Counted from the stretch's first letter, positions 1-8,571 are shown. The stretch is DNA of 28,232 nucleotides from Bacilli bacterium (GCA_900752975.1 CAADXH010000108.1:1-28232); one strand, 5' to 3'. Notes: generated by a model not told the origin, from the sequence alone. Translations and numbers: made by a program.

Positions 1-80
1 CCAATTGAATTCCTAGATAATTATAACAAAACCCATTAATCTAGGGCACAATTTTGTGCACGATGATTGACAAACCGTCA
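1..80. repeat. Left copy of 80-bp perfect terminal inverted repeat
   Basis: Bases 1-80 are the exact reverse complement of 28151-28230; identity stops at base 81. The repeat contains three potential stem-loops in a row: CCTAGAT (12-18) with ATCTAGG (39-45), GCACAA (46-51) with TTGTGC (54-59), and TTGAC (67-71) with GTCAA (77-81, last base outside the repeat). No gene is visible inside it. It could be the end of an insertion sequence or another dispersed repeat at which an assembly broke, or the border of an invertible or mobile segment. The match is certain; the meaning is not. Confidence 0.9.
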
Positions 81-109
81 AAATACCAACACCTTAAGTA
101 GTATTGATG

Positions 110-138
110 TTGAAAAAAGTCGAAAATTATGGTATAAT
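110..138 (+). promoter_or_regulatory. Promoter of the lipid operon
   Basis: TTGAAA (110-115), a 17-bp spacer and TATAAT (133-138), with TG at 130-131 giving an extended -10. It lies 54 bp upstream of the first acyltransferase. The leader contains a small CATGT-GAAA-ACATG hairpin (149-162). Confidence 0.75.
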
Positions 139-191
139 AATATAGTCTCATGTGAAAACATGGATAAAATAACGATAAGGAAAATATAAAT

Positions 192-1043
192 ATGCTTAAA
201 AAGATTTTTTTAGGGCTAAGTTTAGTCTTAACAGTTCTTATTTCTTTTCTTATGAAAATAACATTATGGAAAGAAATTTGGATACCGATTGTTCTTTTTA
301 TCGGAATTTATATAGGAGTAGTTATCTTATATTTTTTCATCATTTGGTTACTATCACTAACTATTGATACTAAGAAAGAATATGATAAGCCTAACAAGTT
401 TTATGCATGGCTTGTTGTTATAACAATGGAAATGTTAAGTAATTATGCAAGAGCGAAAGTAAAAGTTACAGGTATGGAAAAAATACCTACTAATCAAAAA
501 TATATGTTAGTGTTTAATCATCGTTCAAAATTTGATCCGATTATTCAATCATATATTTTAAGAAAAAGTAATCTTGTACATATCTCTAAACCTAGTAATT
601 TTAAAGCTCCAATTGCCGGACCTTTTATCAAGCGTAGTTGTTATTTATCAATAGATAGAGATAACGCACGTAATGGTTTGAAAACAATTATAAAAGCGAT
701 AAATTTAATTGAAAATGATGTTGCTTCAGTTGGTGTTAGTCCTGAAGGAACAAGAAATTATGGCGATGGATTACTCCCATTTCATAATGGCTGTTTTAAA
801 ATTGCCTTAAAAGCGAAATGTCCAATTGTAATTTGTACAATGCATGGAACTAGTAACATCCATAAAAACTTTCCTTGGAAAAGAACCAAAGTAGAAATGA
901 AAATATTGAAGGTTCTTACTTATGATGAAATTAAAGATTTATCAACTAATGAAATCTCTAATATGGTAAGAACAATTATGAAAGAAGATTTAGGAATAAA
1001 GGAGGAAGAAAATGAATTATATTCTATGCAATCCGAAATCTAA
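192..1043 (+). CDS. 1-acyl-glycerol-3-phosphate acyltransferase (PlsC family)
   Basis: Likely transfers an acyl chain to lysophosphatidic acid to make phosphatidic acid, at the cytoplasmic membrane. The 283-aa protein has two hydrophobic segments at about 5-22 and 30-57. The acyltransferase domain follows, with the catalytic HX4D motif at H110-D115 (NHRSKFDP) and the glycerol-phosphate-binding motif EGTR at 185-188. Both motifs are canonical. The gene follows a good promoter and overlaps the next gene by 32 bp, so the two are probably translated together. The family assignment rests on the motifs; the exact acyl acceptor is inferred. Confidence 0.88.
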   Translation: MLKKIFLGLSLVLTVLISFLMKITLWKEIWIPIVLFIGIYIGVVILYFFIIWLLSLTIDTKKEYDKPNKFYAWLVVITMEMLSNYARAKVKVTGMEKIPTNQKYMLVFNHRSKFDPIIQSYILRKSNLVHISKPSNFKAPIAGPFIKRSCYLSIDRDNARNGLKTIIKAINLIENDVASVGVSPEGTRNYGDGLLPFHNGCFKIALKAKCPIVICTMHGTSNIHKNFPWKRTKVEMKILKVLTYDEIKDLSTNEISNMVRTIMKEDLGIKEEENELYSMQSEI

Positions 1044-1860
1044 AAATGGTGAAGGTCAAAAAAAACTAGATGAATTTTTAGAAAATAAAGATCGAAAATA
1101 TAAAATAGTAAGTGTATTAGATGAAGTAGACTATGCTAGCATTTTAGCCGATACAACTGCTGAAGATGAAATTGTCATTATTGGTGGAGATGGTACTTTA
1201 AATCACTTTATTAATGATGTTAAAAATTTAAAGATTAATTGTAAAATTTATTTCTTATCATCAGGTACTGGTAATGATTTCTTAAATGACTTAGGCAAAA
1301 AAGCTGAAGATGGCAAAATTCAAATTAATGAGTATTTAGAAAATTTACCAGTAGTAATAGTAAATGGTAAAGAATATCGTTTCATTAATGGTGTTGGCTA
1401 TGGTATTGATGGATACTGTTGTGAAGTTGGTGATGAACTTAGAGAAAAAACAACAAAACCGGTTAATTATACCTCTATTGCTATTAAAGGATTATTATTT
1501 CATTATAAAGCACCAAATGCTAAAGTTACAATTAATGGTGAAACCAAAGAATATAAACATGTATGGCTAGCTCCTACAATGAAAGGCAAATACTATGGCG
1601 GTGGAATGATTATCGCTCCAGACCAAGACCGATTAGATCCAGACCATTCTGTTACAACTGTTGTTATGCACGGTTCTGGTAAACTTAAAACTTTAATAGT
1701 GTTCCCTTCTATCTTTAAAGGTGCTCATGTTAAACATACGGAAATGATTGATATAATTAAAACTCATGAAGTTGAAGTAGAATTTGATAGACCAACTGCC
1801 CTTCAAATAGATGGTGAAACGATTAAAGGGGTTACTAACTATAAAGTTATAGCTAAGTAA
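1012..1860 (+). CDS. Diacylglycerol kinase family lipid kinase (DgkB/YegS-like)
   Basis: ATP-dependent lipid kinase of the DAGK catalytic family; in Gram-positives such enzymes recycle diacylglycerol released during lipoteichoic acid synthesis into phosphatidic acid. Visible signatures in 282 aa are NPKS near the N-terminus (7-10), the nucleotide-binding GGDGT loop at 58-62, SGTGNDF at 84-90, and a C-terminal QIDGE at about 265-269. The size is usual for the family. A strong AAAGGAGG ribosome site inside the end of the upstream acyltransferase gene supports this start. Its place between two PlsC-type genes supports a role in phosphatidic acid metabolism. It could act on another lipid such as undecaprenol. 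Confidence 0.88.
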   Translation: MNYILCNPKSKNGEGQKKLDEFLENKDRKYKIVSVLDEVDYASILADTTAEDEIVIIGGDGTLNHFINDVKNLKINCKIYFLSSGTGNDFLNDLGKKAEDGKIQINEYLENLPVVIVNGKEYRFINGVGYGIDGYCCEVGDELREKTTKPVNYTSIAIKGLLFHYKAPNAKVTINGETKEYKHVWLAPTMKGKYYGGGMIIAPDQDRLDPDHSVTTVVMHGSGKLKTLIVFPSIFKGAHVKHTEMIDIIKTHEVEVEFDRPTALQIDGETIKGVTNYKVIAK

Positions 1861-1874
1861 ACTTGGTGTAAATC

Positions 1875-2606
1875 ATGCTTAGGTTTTACACAGTTATAAT
1901 TACTCATTTATTTAGTTGTATTAGATTTATATTTGGGTTAAAGAAAATAATAAAACACAAAGAAAAATATAGTGAAAAAGAAAAATACAATTATTGCCGG
2001 AAAATTGTTCATAAGGTAACAAAGACCAGCAAAGTTACTGTTAACGTATATGGAACTGAGAACTTACCAAAAGAACCAGGTTACGTAATGTATTCAAATC
2101 ATCAAGGTAGGTATGATGGACTTGCGATTATTGAAAGTCATGAAGAACCTTGCACGGTTGTTCTTAATGCTCATCGTGGAAAAGCTTTATTTATCAGACA
2201 GTTTCTAGAAGTATTAGGGGCGAAAAAAATAGTAGTTGGAGACTTAAGGGGTACAGCCAAACTATTTAGAGAAGTAGAAGAAGAAATCAAGGCAGGTCGT
2301 AATTACATTATTTTTCCAGAAGGTATTTTTTATGATAACCAAAACACAATGATTGATTTTCACACTGGCTGTATGCACTTTGTCTTTCACACAAAGTGTC
2401 CAATTGTGCCAGTAACTCTATATGATACCTATAAAGTATATGGCATTAATTCATTAAAGCGTGTTAGTTGTGAAGTACATTACTTAAAGCCAATTCCTTA
2501 TGAAGAATATAAAGGCTTAGATAAGAATGAACTTGCAAGTCTTGTTAAATCAAGAATTCAAGAAAAACTAAATGAATTGAACGCATCTCATCAAAACAAT
2601 ATTTAA
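1875..2606 (+). CDS. PlsC-type acyltransferase, divergent paralog
   Basis: Second lysophospholipid acyltransferase-like protein of the cluster (243 aa). The HX4D motif is present at H76-D81 (NHQGRYDG). The second signature reads PEGIF (148-152), where the upstream paralog has the usual EGTR, so the arginine that normally contacts the phosphate is absent. A short hydrophobic stretch at about 7-22 could be membrane-associated. The first ATG after an in-frame stop is used, 14 bases after the kinase gene; its ribosome site is weak, so translation may depend on coupling. It may use a different acceptor from the upstream enzyme. Confidence 0.8.
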   Translation: MLRFYTVIITHLFSCIRFIFGLKKIIKHKEKYSEKEKYNYCRKIVHKVTKTSKVTVNVYGTENLPKEPGYVMYSNHQGRYDGLAIIESHEEPCTVVLNAHRGKALFIRQFLEVLGAKKIVVGDLRGTAKLFREVEEEIKAGRNYIIFPEGIFYDNQNTMIDFHTGCMHFVFHTKCPIVPVTLYDTYKVYGINSLKRVSCEVHYLKPIPYEEYKGLDKNELASLVKSRIQEKLNELNASHQNNI

Positions 2607-2633
2607 CTGCAAATAAAACATTTGCAGTTTTTT
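2605..2633 (+). terminator. Rho-independent terminator of the lipid operon
   Basis: AACTGCAAA (2605-2613), a 7-base loop, TTTGCAGTT (2621-2629) and then a T run. The stem begins inside the stop codon of the acyltransferase gene. Confidence 0.8.
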
Positions 2634-2640
2634 AAAAAAA

Positions 2641-2649
2641 TGATATAAT
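2641..2649 (+). promoter_or_regulatory. Extended -10 promoter of tatD
   Basis: TGATATAAT at 2641-2649 is a perfect extended -10 just after the preceding terminator. The only -35 candidate is weak (TTGCAG, 2622-2627). A ribosome site AGAGGTGA follows at about 2655-2662. Confidence 0.6.
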
Positions 2650-2666
2650 ATAGTAGAGGTGAAATT

Positions 2667-3431
2667 ATGTTTATTGATACACATGTTCATTTAAATAATC
2701 CAATACTTTATGAAAAAATTGATCAAGTTATAATTGAAGCAAAAGATGCTAAAGTTACGGAATTTATTGTTGTTGGTTATGACCTTGAAACAAGCAAGAA
2801 AGCCATTGAAATAGCTGAAAAGTATGAATGCTGTTATGCTGTTATTGGTTTTCATCCTACCGAAATTAAAGATTATACGGATAAAGAGTATGAGTGGTTA
2901 GATGAAAATGCAAGTAGAAACAAAGTTATAGGTATTGGTGAAATTGGTTATGATCTTCACTGGGACACAACAACTTTAGAAGAACAAGAACAAGCTTTTT
3001 TAAGACAAATTGAAATAGCTTTAAAACATAATTTACCAGTTAGTATTCACACAAGAGATGCAATCCAAAAGACATATGAAACTCTTAATAAGTATGGTAT
3101 GAAAAAGTTAAAAGGAGTTATTCATTCATATAGTGGAAGTAGTGAAATGGCAAAAGAGTTTATCAAACTTGGTTTCAAACTAGGTATCTCAGGTCCAATA
3201 ACTTTTCTAAATAACCGGACGATGAAAGAAACTGTTGATAGTGTTTCTTTAAATGATATAATTACGGAAACTGATTCACCCTATCTTACTCCACATCCAT
3301 ACAGGGGAAAAGAGAATGGACCTAAATATATTCCATTAATAGCGGAAAAAATAGCTGAGATAAAAAATGTAAATATAGAAGAAGTATCAAAAATAATTAG
3401 GAAAAATGTAAAGGAACTATTCAATATATGA
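2667..3431 (+). CDS. tatD: TatD family metal-dependent hydrolase (DNase)
   Basis: Metal-dependent hydrolase of the amidohydrolase fold; family members have 3'-5' exonuclease activity on DNA. All expected ligands are visible in 254 aa: HxH at H6 and H8 (DTHVH), E92 in GEIGYD, H128 in SIHTRDA, H153 in IHSYSG, and D203 in TETDSPYLTP. The length is typical. It starts 18 bases after an extended -10 and ends with ATGA, whose ATG starts the following protease gene. This is one of only two genes here that stop with TGA. Assignment to the family is firm; the biological substrate is not shown by sequence. Confidence 0.93.
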   Translation: MFIDTHVHLNNPILYEKIDQVIIEAKDAKVTEFIVVGYDLETSKKAIEIAEKYECCYAVIGFHPTEIKDYTDKEYEWLDENASRNKVIGIGEIGYDLHWDTTTLEEQEQAFLRQIEIALKHNLPVSIHTRDAIQKTYETLNKYGMKKLKGVIHSYSGSSEMAKEFIKLGFKLGISGPITFLNNRTMKETVDSVSLNDIITETDSPYLTPHPYRGKENGPKYIPLIAEKIAEIKNVNIEEVSKIIRKNVKELFNI

Positions 3432-4204
3432 GAAAAAGAGTTTTAAGTATTATATTAGTATTAAGTTTGTTCTTTATGCTAAGTGGGTGTAAAAATTTAT
3501 TTACAAATGAAGTAATTACTAAAAAAGTTGATTATGAAGAAAACATAACGATTTATGATTTAGAAGATGCCATCGCTTTAGCGGTTGAGAAGTGTGATGA
3601 AACGGTAATTGGCGTAGAATCAAAAGGGGTGTTATCGACAAGTTTTGGTAGTGGTGTAATTGTAAAATCGATTAAGACGGGAAATGGTTACACATATTAT
3701 GTAATTACAAATTTCCATGTAATTAGTTACCGAAATAAAGTAAATAATAGTGTTATCGCTTATTTAGGAAAATATAATGAAGAGGTAAAAGCAACAGTTC
3801 TAAATTATGATGAATCAAAAGATGTGGCTATCATTACCTTTTTCTCAAATCGTTTATTACCTGTTTCCTCAATTGGTGATAGCGCAAACCTAAGAAAAGG
3901 CAGATTTGTTATTGCGGTAGGAAATCCATATGACCTAAAAACCTACTATAATACAGTTACTATTGGTAATGTATCTGATGCATCAAGAAAAGTTCAAAAA
4001 GAAAATGAACAATATAACTATTACATTCAACATACTGCGCCAATTAACTCAGGCAATAGTGGTGGTGGATTATTTGATATTCACGGGAATTTAATAGGAA
4101 TTAATACATGGAAATATGCGGAAACGGATATTGAAGGAATGGAATTTGCAATTCCAATTCACATAATCAAAAACCTATATCCACAGTATTTTACTGACAA
4201 TTAA
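3428..4204 (+). CDS. HtrA/DegP-like trypsin-type serine protease, lipoprotein, no PDZ domain
   Basis: Likely surface quality-control protease. The N-terminus is a lipoprotein signal with lipobox LSGC (C21), so the mature enzyme should be tethered to the outer face of the membrane. The catalytic triad is visible: H97 (TNFHV), D132 (KDVAI) and S211 (GNSGG). The protein ends at residue 258, soon after the protease domain, and so lacks the PDZ domain usual in DegP/HtrA. Translation overlaps tatD by four bases (ATGA). A role beside the envelope foldase-like proteins further downstream is inference. Confidence 0.88.
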   Translation: MRKRVLSIILVLSLFFMLSGCKNLFTNEVITKKVDYEENITIYDLEDAIALAVEKCDETVIGVESKGVLSTSFGSGVIVKSIKTGNGYTYYVITNFHVISYRNKVNNSVIAYLGKYNEEVKATVLNYDESKDVAIITFFSNRLLPVSSIGDSANLRKGRFVIAVGNPYDLKTYYNTVTIGNVSDASRKVQKENEQYNYYIQHTAPINSGNSGGGLFDIHGNLIGINTWKYAETDIEGMEFAIPIHIIKNLYPQYFTDN

Positions 4205-4228
4205 AAATAAAACAAAGGGGGAAAAACA

Positions 4229-5161
4229 ATGGAACACATTATAGAAGTAAATAACTTAACAAAAGATTATGGCAGTGGCCGTGGTGTTTTTGGTGTTTCA
4301 ATTTATGTTGATAAAGGTGAAGTATTTGGGTTTTTAGGCCCAAATGGTGCTGGTAAATCAACAACAATTAGACATCTAATGGGATTTTCTAAACCTGATA
4401 AGGGAAGCACTAAAATTGAAGGTTATGAAACCTTTGATAAATATTATGAAATCTTGAATCATGTAGGTTACATTCCTGGTGAAATTGCACTTCCAGCAGG
4501 ACTTACAGGTTGGGATTTTATTAGAATGATGCAAGATCTTCAAAAGATATATAATGAAGATCGTTTAAAAGAATTATTAGAACTATTCGAACTTGAAGAT
4601 AATGTATTAAAAGAAGATACTAAACGAATGAGTTTAGGCGTTAAAAGAAAACTTGCCATTGTTGTTGCTTTTATGTCTGATCCTGAAGTTTTAATTCTTG
4701 ATGAGCCAACTAGTGGACTAGATCCAGTTATGCAAGAAAACTTTGTTGAATTCATTCATCAAGAAAAGAAAAGAGGAAAAACAATCCTTTTGTCAAGTCA
4801 TATCTTTTCAGAAGTTGACTCCACTTGTGACCGAATTGCCATTATAAAAGATGGTAAAATAATATCTGAATTTTTGGCGAGTGACTTAAAACATGCTTCA
4901 AGAAAGTTCTATACTTTGGATTTCAATAGTGAAACTGGTAAAGCAAGATTTTTAAAAGAATATATAAATATACCTTCAATAATTCTTTATAACGAGAATG
5001 AACTAAATGTTTATATTAGTACTGAAGATGAGGACTTAAATAAATTGATAGACTTACTTTCGGAATGCGATGTTAAAGAATTTAGTAATAAGCGTGAATC
5101 ATTAGAAGAATACTTTATGAAATTTTATAAAGAAGATAAAGATTTTGGAGGAGCACTATAA
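4229..5161 (+). CDS. ABC transporter ATP-binding protein (CcmA-like), first of a pair
   Basis: Cytoplasmic ATPase of an ABC-2 type exporter, 310 aa. Walker A is GPNGAGKST (37-45), Walker B is VLILDEP (154-160) and the switch histidine is H191 (SSH). The signature is the variant MSLGV (134-138) instead of LSGGQ. A good ribosome site (AAAGGGGGAA) precedes the start. The stop codon overlaps the next start in a TAATG. It shares with the following ATPase an N-terminal LTKDYG-x-G-x-GVF and the stretch GYIPGEIALP (80-89), so the two are paralogs likely to form a heterodimer on the permease at 6066. The substrate cannot be read from sequence. Confidence 0.9.
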   Translation: MEHIIEVNNLTKDYGSGRGVFGVSIYVDKGEVFGFLGPNGAGKSTTIRHLMGFSKPDKGSTKIEGYETFDKYYEILNHVGYIPGEIALPAGLTGWDFIRMMQDLQKIYNEDRLKELLELFELEDNVLKEDTKRMSLGVKRKLAIVVAFMSDPEVLILDEPTSGLDPVMQENFVEFIHQEKKRGKTILLSSHIFSEVDSTCDRIAIIKDGKIISEFLASDLKHASRKFYTLDFNSETGKARFLKEYINIPSIILYNENELNVYISTEDEDLNKLIDLLSECDVKEFSNKRESLEEYFMKFYKEDKDFGGAL

Positions 5162-6066
5162 TGGCAGTAATTGAACTTAAAAATTTGACCAAAGATTATG
5201 GTGATGGTAAAGGAGTTTTTGATTTAAACCTTTCGATTGAAAAAGGTGAAATGATTGGTTTTGTTGGAACCAATGGTTCAGGTAAAACTACAACAATAAG
5301 AAACATTATGGGATTTATTAAGCCAACTAGTGGTGAAGCACTTGTAAATGGATTGAATTCATGGGAACATGCTAGTGAAATTGCGAAAAATATTGGATAT
5401 GTACCAGGAGAAATAGCTTTTCCAGATCTTAAAACCGGAATTGATTTTTTAAAGTGTCAAGCGGAATTCTTGGGCCTTGATGATATGAGTTATGCGAATG
5501 AATTAATTGAACGACTTCAATTAGATCCAAGAGCTAACCTAAGACGAATGAGTAAAGGTATGAAACAAAAAACCGCACTTGTTGCGGCGATAATGAATGA
5601 TTCTCCCATAATTATCCTTGATGAGCCAACAACGGGACTAGATCCATTAATGCGAGTTACTTTTCTTGATATTATTAAAAAAGAACATCAAAAAGGTAAA
5701 ACTATTTTTATGAGTAGTCATAGTTTTGAAGAAATTGAAAGCACATGTGATCGTGTAGTTTTAATAAATGATGGTCACATTATAGATGTATGTAAGATGA
5801 GTGATATTAAACATCGCCAAATTAAAGATTTTAAAATTGAGTTCAATAATAAAAATGATTATGAATCATTCAAACAAGAAAACTTTCAAATTATTAGAAC
5901 TCAACCACAATACAATCAAGTTACAATCAAGATTAAGGCCACGGATACGGCTAATTTGTTGAAAGTATTAAAAAACTATGATGTAAAATTTATATCAGAA
6001 ATACCATACACATTGGAAAAACATTTTAAAGAAATATTAATAAAAAGAAAAAGGGAGGGTAAATAA
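5161..6066 (+). CDS. ABC transporter ATP-binding protein, second of a pair
   Basis: Paralog of the upstream ATPase, 301 aa. Walker A is GTNGSGKTT (36-44), the signature variant is MSKGM (130-134), Walker B is IIILDEP (150-156) and the switch histidine is H187. It shares GYVPGEIAFP (79-88) with its neighbour. It joins both neighbours through one-base TAATG overlaps, which favours equimolar synthesis. The AAAAAGGGAGGG just before 6066 is a strong ribosome site for the permease. Both ATPases look catalytically competent. Confidence 0.9.
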   Translation: MAVIELKNLTKDYGDGKGVFDLNLSIEKGEMIGFVGTNGSGKTTTIRNIMGFIKPTSGEALVNGLNSWEHASEIAKNIGYVPGEIAFPDLKTGIDFLKCQAEFLGLDDMSYANELIERLQLDPRANLRRMSKGMKQKTALVAAIMNDSPIIILDEPTTGLDPLMRVTFLDIIKKEHQKGKTIFMSSHSFEEIESTCDRVVLINDGHIIDVCKMSDIKHRQIKDFKIEFNNKNDYESFKQENFQIIRTQPQYNQVTIKIKATDTANLLKVLKNYDVKFISEIPYTLEKHFKEILIKRKREGK

Positions 6067-7883
6067 TGTTCAGTAAAGCTTTGTTCAAACAATCTTGTAA
6101 AGCCAATGGTACTATGTGGTTAATCATTACTTGTGCAGTTTGTTTTATGCTAGCATGTGTAATGCTTATTAGTGGAAATGGCACAATTGGAGATGTAAAA
6201 GATTCAATTCAAAATACTATAATTAATAAAGAAATTGATTCAGAATTACAAAAACGCTCATTAAATTACTATAATAATGCCTTAGATGGAACAACAGAAT
6301 TCGATAAATTATTCGCAAATAGTGTTACAGATACTTTAACTTATTTAGTATGGTTAAATAGCGAACCCCAAAGAAGTGATTATGCCAATGATTTTAATTA
6401 CCGGCTTGCTTATAGAGCATGGTTCTATAGTAACCCCGCTAGTGGAATTAATACTATAGCTGGTAAAGAGTATATAAAATCACATCTTGCATGGCAAAGT
6501 AAAAAACCAACTAAAACAGTTGACATGAGTGATGAAGAATACAACAAATTACTAGAAGAATGGAAAAAGCAATCACCATTAACTGAAGAAAATGCAGTAA
6601 CTGTTGCGTACACTTATGCACTTAATGATGTTCAAGAATATGTACTTCAAAAACTTCAAAAACAAGATAAAACAATTACGAAAGATTCATTGCTATATCA
6701 AGAAATTCTAGGTGTTGTGTTATATGATATTAATCCAAATGGAGTGTTCAATGATAAATATACTGAACATAATGAAAAAGTACCTAGTGAATACGACATA
6801 ATGTCAATTATCAATCATTTAAGTACAAGCGATTTAACTGAATATTTAGTTAGTGATGAAAGAATAGAGTATTTAAGAAATCGTGCTGAAAATACTGCAA
6901 TTTTCTTTATTGCGGACAACATGACCCAAGTAGCAAATGTTGATAAGTTACTTGACGCTCTTGCTTCATATGGTATAACAAAGGAACGATTTGATGAATT
7001 TGGTTACACTTATGAAAAAATCACAGATCTTGCCACTACGACAGTCATAACATATCGTACAAGAATAGAATATATTGAAAAAGATTTAAAAGAATCACTT
7101 ACAGAAGGAAAAATAACTGAAGAAGATTATAATAAAACTTTAAACGAGAAAAACCAAAGTTTAACAATAGAAATTACAGATAGTCTTTTATCATCCTTAC
7201 CTGAAAAAGTATCAGGTGCCTTAAAAGAAGTTGGTCAAATGGATTTATATACAATGATTGTAGGATCAATTTTCTACAAACTTGCCGGATTGTTACTTCC
7301 AATCATTTATTTAATTATGGCATCTAATAACCTTATTGCAGGTCAAGTAGATAGTGGCTCAATGGCATATGTTTTATCGACATCGACAAAAAGAAAAACA
7401 ATTATGTTCACTCAAGCAGTTTATCTTGCAGGTTCTCTTCTTGCGATGGTTGGTTTAATGACCGCAACAAGTTGTGTATGTCTTGCGATAATTCATAGTG
7501 AAGTTGGATTAACATTTGGTAAACTTATTCTTCTAAATCTAGGAGCGTACTTAGTATTACTCGCTTTATCTGGTTTATGCTTCCTAACATCATGTTACTT
7601 TGACCGTAGTAAACGATCAATGGCAATTGGTGGTGGCTTAAGTATTTTCGCATTAGTTGCTTCAATGCTTGGCTTATTTGGAAGTGAAGTAATGCCATCA
7701 GTTATAAGACTTGATGCTTTAAATTATTTTAACTATACGACTATTATTACCTTATTTGATGTTATGTCAATAATGGATGGTACTAATGCTTTCATTTGGA
7801 AATTCATTATCTTACTCGTTTTAGGTGGTGTAGGATATGTGCTAGGTGCTATTAAGTTTAATAAGAAGGACTTACCACTATAA
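6066..7883 (+). CDS. ABC-2 type transporter permease with large extracytoplasmic region
   Basis: Membrane subunit for the two ATPases before it. The 605-aa protein has one hydrophobic segment at about 17-37, then a long hydrophilic region (about 40-395) that should lie outside the membrane, then at least five further membrane segments (about 395-600). A charged turn with SGSMAYVLSTSTKRK lies at the start of the second membrane block, as in ABC-2 exporters where a similar loop contacts the ATPases. The layout fits exporters with an extracellular insertion between TM1 and TM2. The hydrophilic insert is rich in charged and amide residues. The substrate is unknown; drug, peptide or lipid export are all possible. 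Confidence 0.8.
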   Translation: MFSKALFKQSCKANGTMWLIITCAVCFMLACVMLISGNGTIGDVKDSIQNTIINKEIDSELQKRSLNYYNNALDGTTEFDKLFANSVTDTLTYLVWLNSEPQRSDYANDFNYRLAYRAWFYSNPASGINTIAGKEYIKSHLAWQSKKPTKTVDMSDEEYNKLLEEWKKQSPLTEENAVTVAYTYALNDVQEYVLQKLQKQDKTITKDSLLYQEILGVVLYDINPNGVFNDKYTEHNEKVPSEYDIMSIINHLSTSDLTEYLVSDERIEYLRNRAENTAIFFIADNMTQVANVDKLLDALASYGITKERFDEFGYTYEKITDLATTTVITYRTRIEYIEKDLKESLTEGKITEEDYNKTLNEKNQSLTIEITDSLLSSLPEKVSGALKEVGQMDLYTMIVGSIFYKLAGLLLPIIYLIMASNNLIAGQVDSGSMAYVLSTSTKRKTIMFTQAVYLAGSLLAMVGLMTATSCVCLAIIHSEVGLTFGKLILLNLGAYLVLLALSGLCFLTSCYFDRSKRSMAIGGGLSIFALVASMLGLFGSEVMPSVIRLDALNYFNYTTIITLFDVMSIMDGTNAFIWKFIILLVLGGVGYVLGAIKFNKKDLPL

Positions 7884-8434
7884 TGATAGATGTTGGAACC
7901 AGGATAGTAGAAACAAAAAGACTAATTCTAAGAAAATTAGAATTAGCAGATGCTTCGAAAGTTTATCAAAATTGGACTAGTGATGACAAAGTTACTAAGT
8001 ATGTTACATGGAGTACGCACCAAAGTATTCAAGAAACAATAGAATACATTAGTTATAAACTAACAAGATATGATGAAAAATACTGCTATGATTGGGTAGT
8101 TTGCATAAAAGATACAAACGAACCAATTGGGGAAATTGATGCAGTAAAGGTGTCAATACTAAACAATCAAGTAGTAATGGGATATTGCTTTGGTAGTAAA
8201 TACTGGAATAAAGGATATGGAACTGAAGCCTTAAGTGCTGTTATTGATTATTTATTTAAGGAAGCAAAAGTCGATAAAGTTATAGCATACCATCAAGTAG
8301 AAAATCCTGCATCAGGTAGAGTTATGCAAAAATCAGGTATGCACTTGGATGCAACTCTTGAAAATTATATGATAGATAAGACTACCAAAAAACGAACAGG
8401 AATAGTAATGTATTCTATAGATAGGATTAAGTAA
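7883..8434 (+). CDS. GNAT family N-acetyltransferase (RimJ/RimL type)
   Basis: Acetyl-CoA dependent acetyltransferase, 183 aa. The N-terminus reads ETKRLILRKLELADA, typical of the RimJ/RimL subgroup. The acetyl-CoA loop is WNKGYGTEAL (108-117). The C-terminal NPASGRVMQKSGM (141-153) is the usual family ending. Its ATG overlaps the permease stop (TAATG), so it is translated as the last gene of the ABC operon. That position suggests, but does not prove, that it modifies the transported compound. A terminator-like hairpin follows. Confidence 0.85.
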   Translation: MIDVGTRIVETKRLILRKLELADASKVYQNWTSDDKVTKYVTWSTHQSIQETIEYISYKLTRYDEKYCYDWVVCIKDTNEPIGEIDAVKVSILNNQVVMGYCFGSKYWNKGYGTEALSAVIDYLFKEAKVDKVIAYHQVENPASGRVMQKSGMHLDATLENYMIDKTTKKRTGIVMYSIDRIK

Positions 8435-8463
8435 TATATAATTTACTAATTACAATTACATTT

Positions 8464-8500
8464 AAGAAAGAAAAGCATAAATATGTGTTTTTCTTTTTTT
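8464..8500 (+). terminator. Probable terminator of the ABC-GNAT operon
   Basis: AAGAAAAGCATA pairs imperfectly, with a small bulge, with TATGTGTTTTTCTT and is followed by a run of T. The stem is AT-rich, so confidence is moderate. Confidence 0.5.
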
Positions 8501-8571
8501 AATTTTTCTCCAGTATATCAGCATTAATTTTAAAAAAATATTAGAAGAAGTTAAAAAGCTAATACTCTAAA

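Noticed and set aside
149..162. CATGT-GAAA-ACATG hairpin as a riboswitch
   Set aside because: It is a single 5-bp stem with no larger conserved fold around it; no riboswitch class is recognisable.
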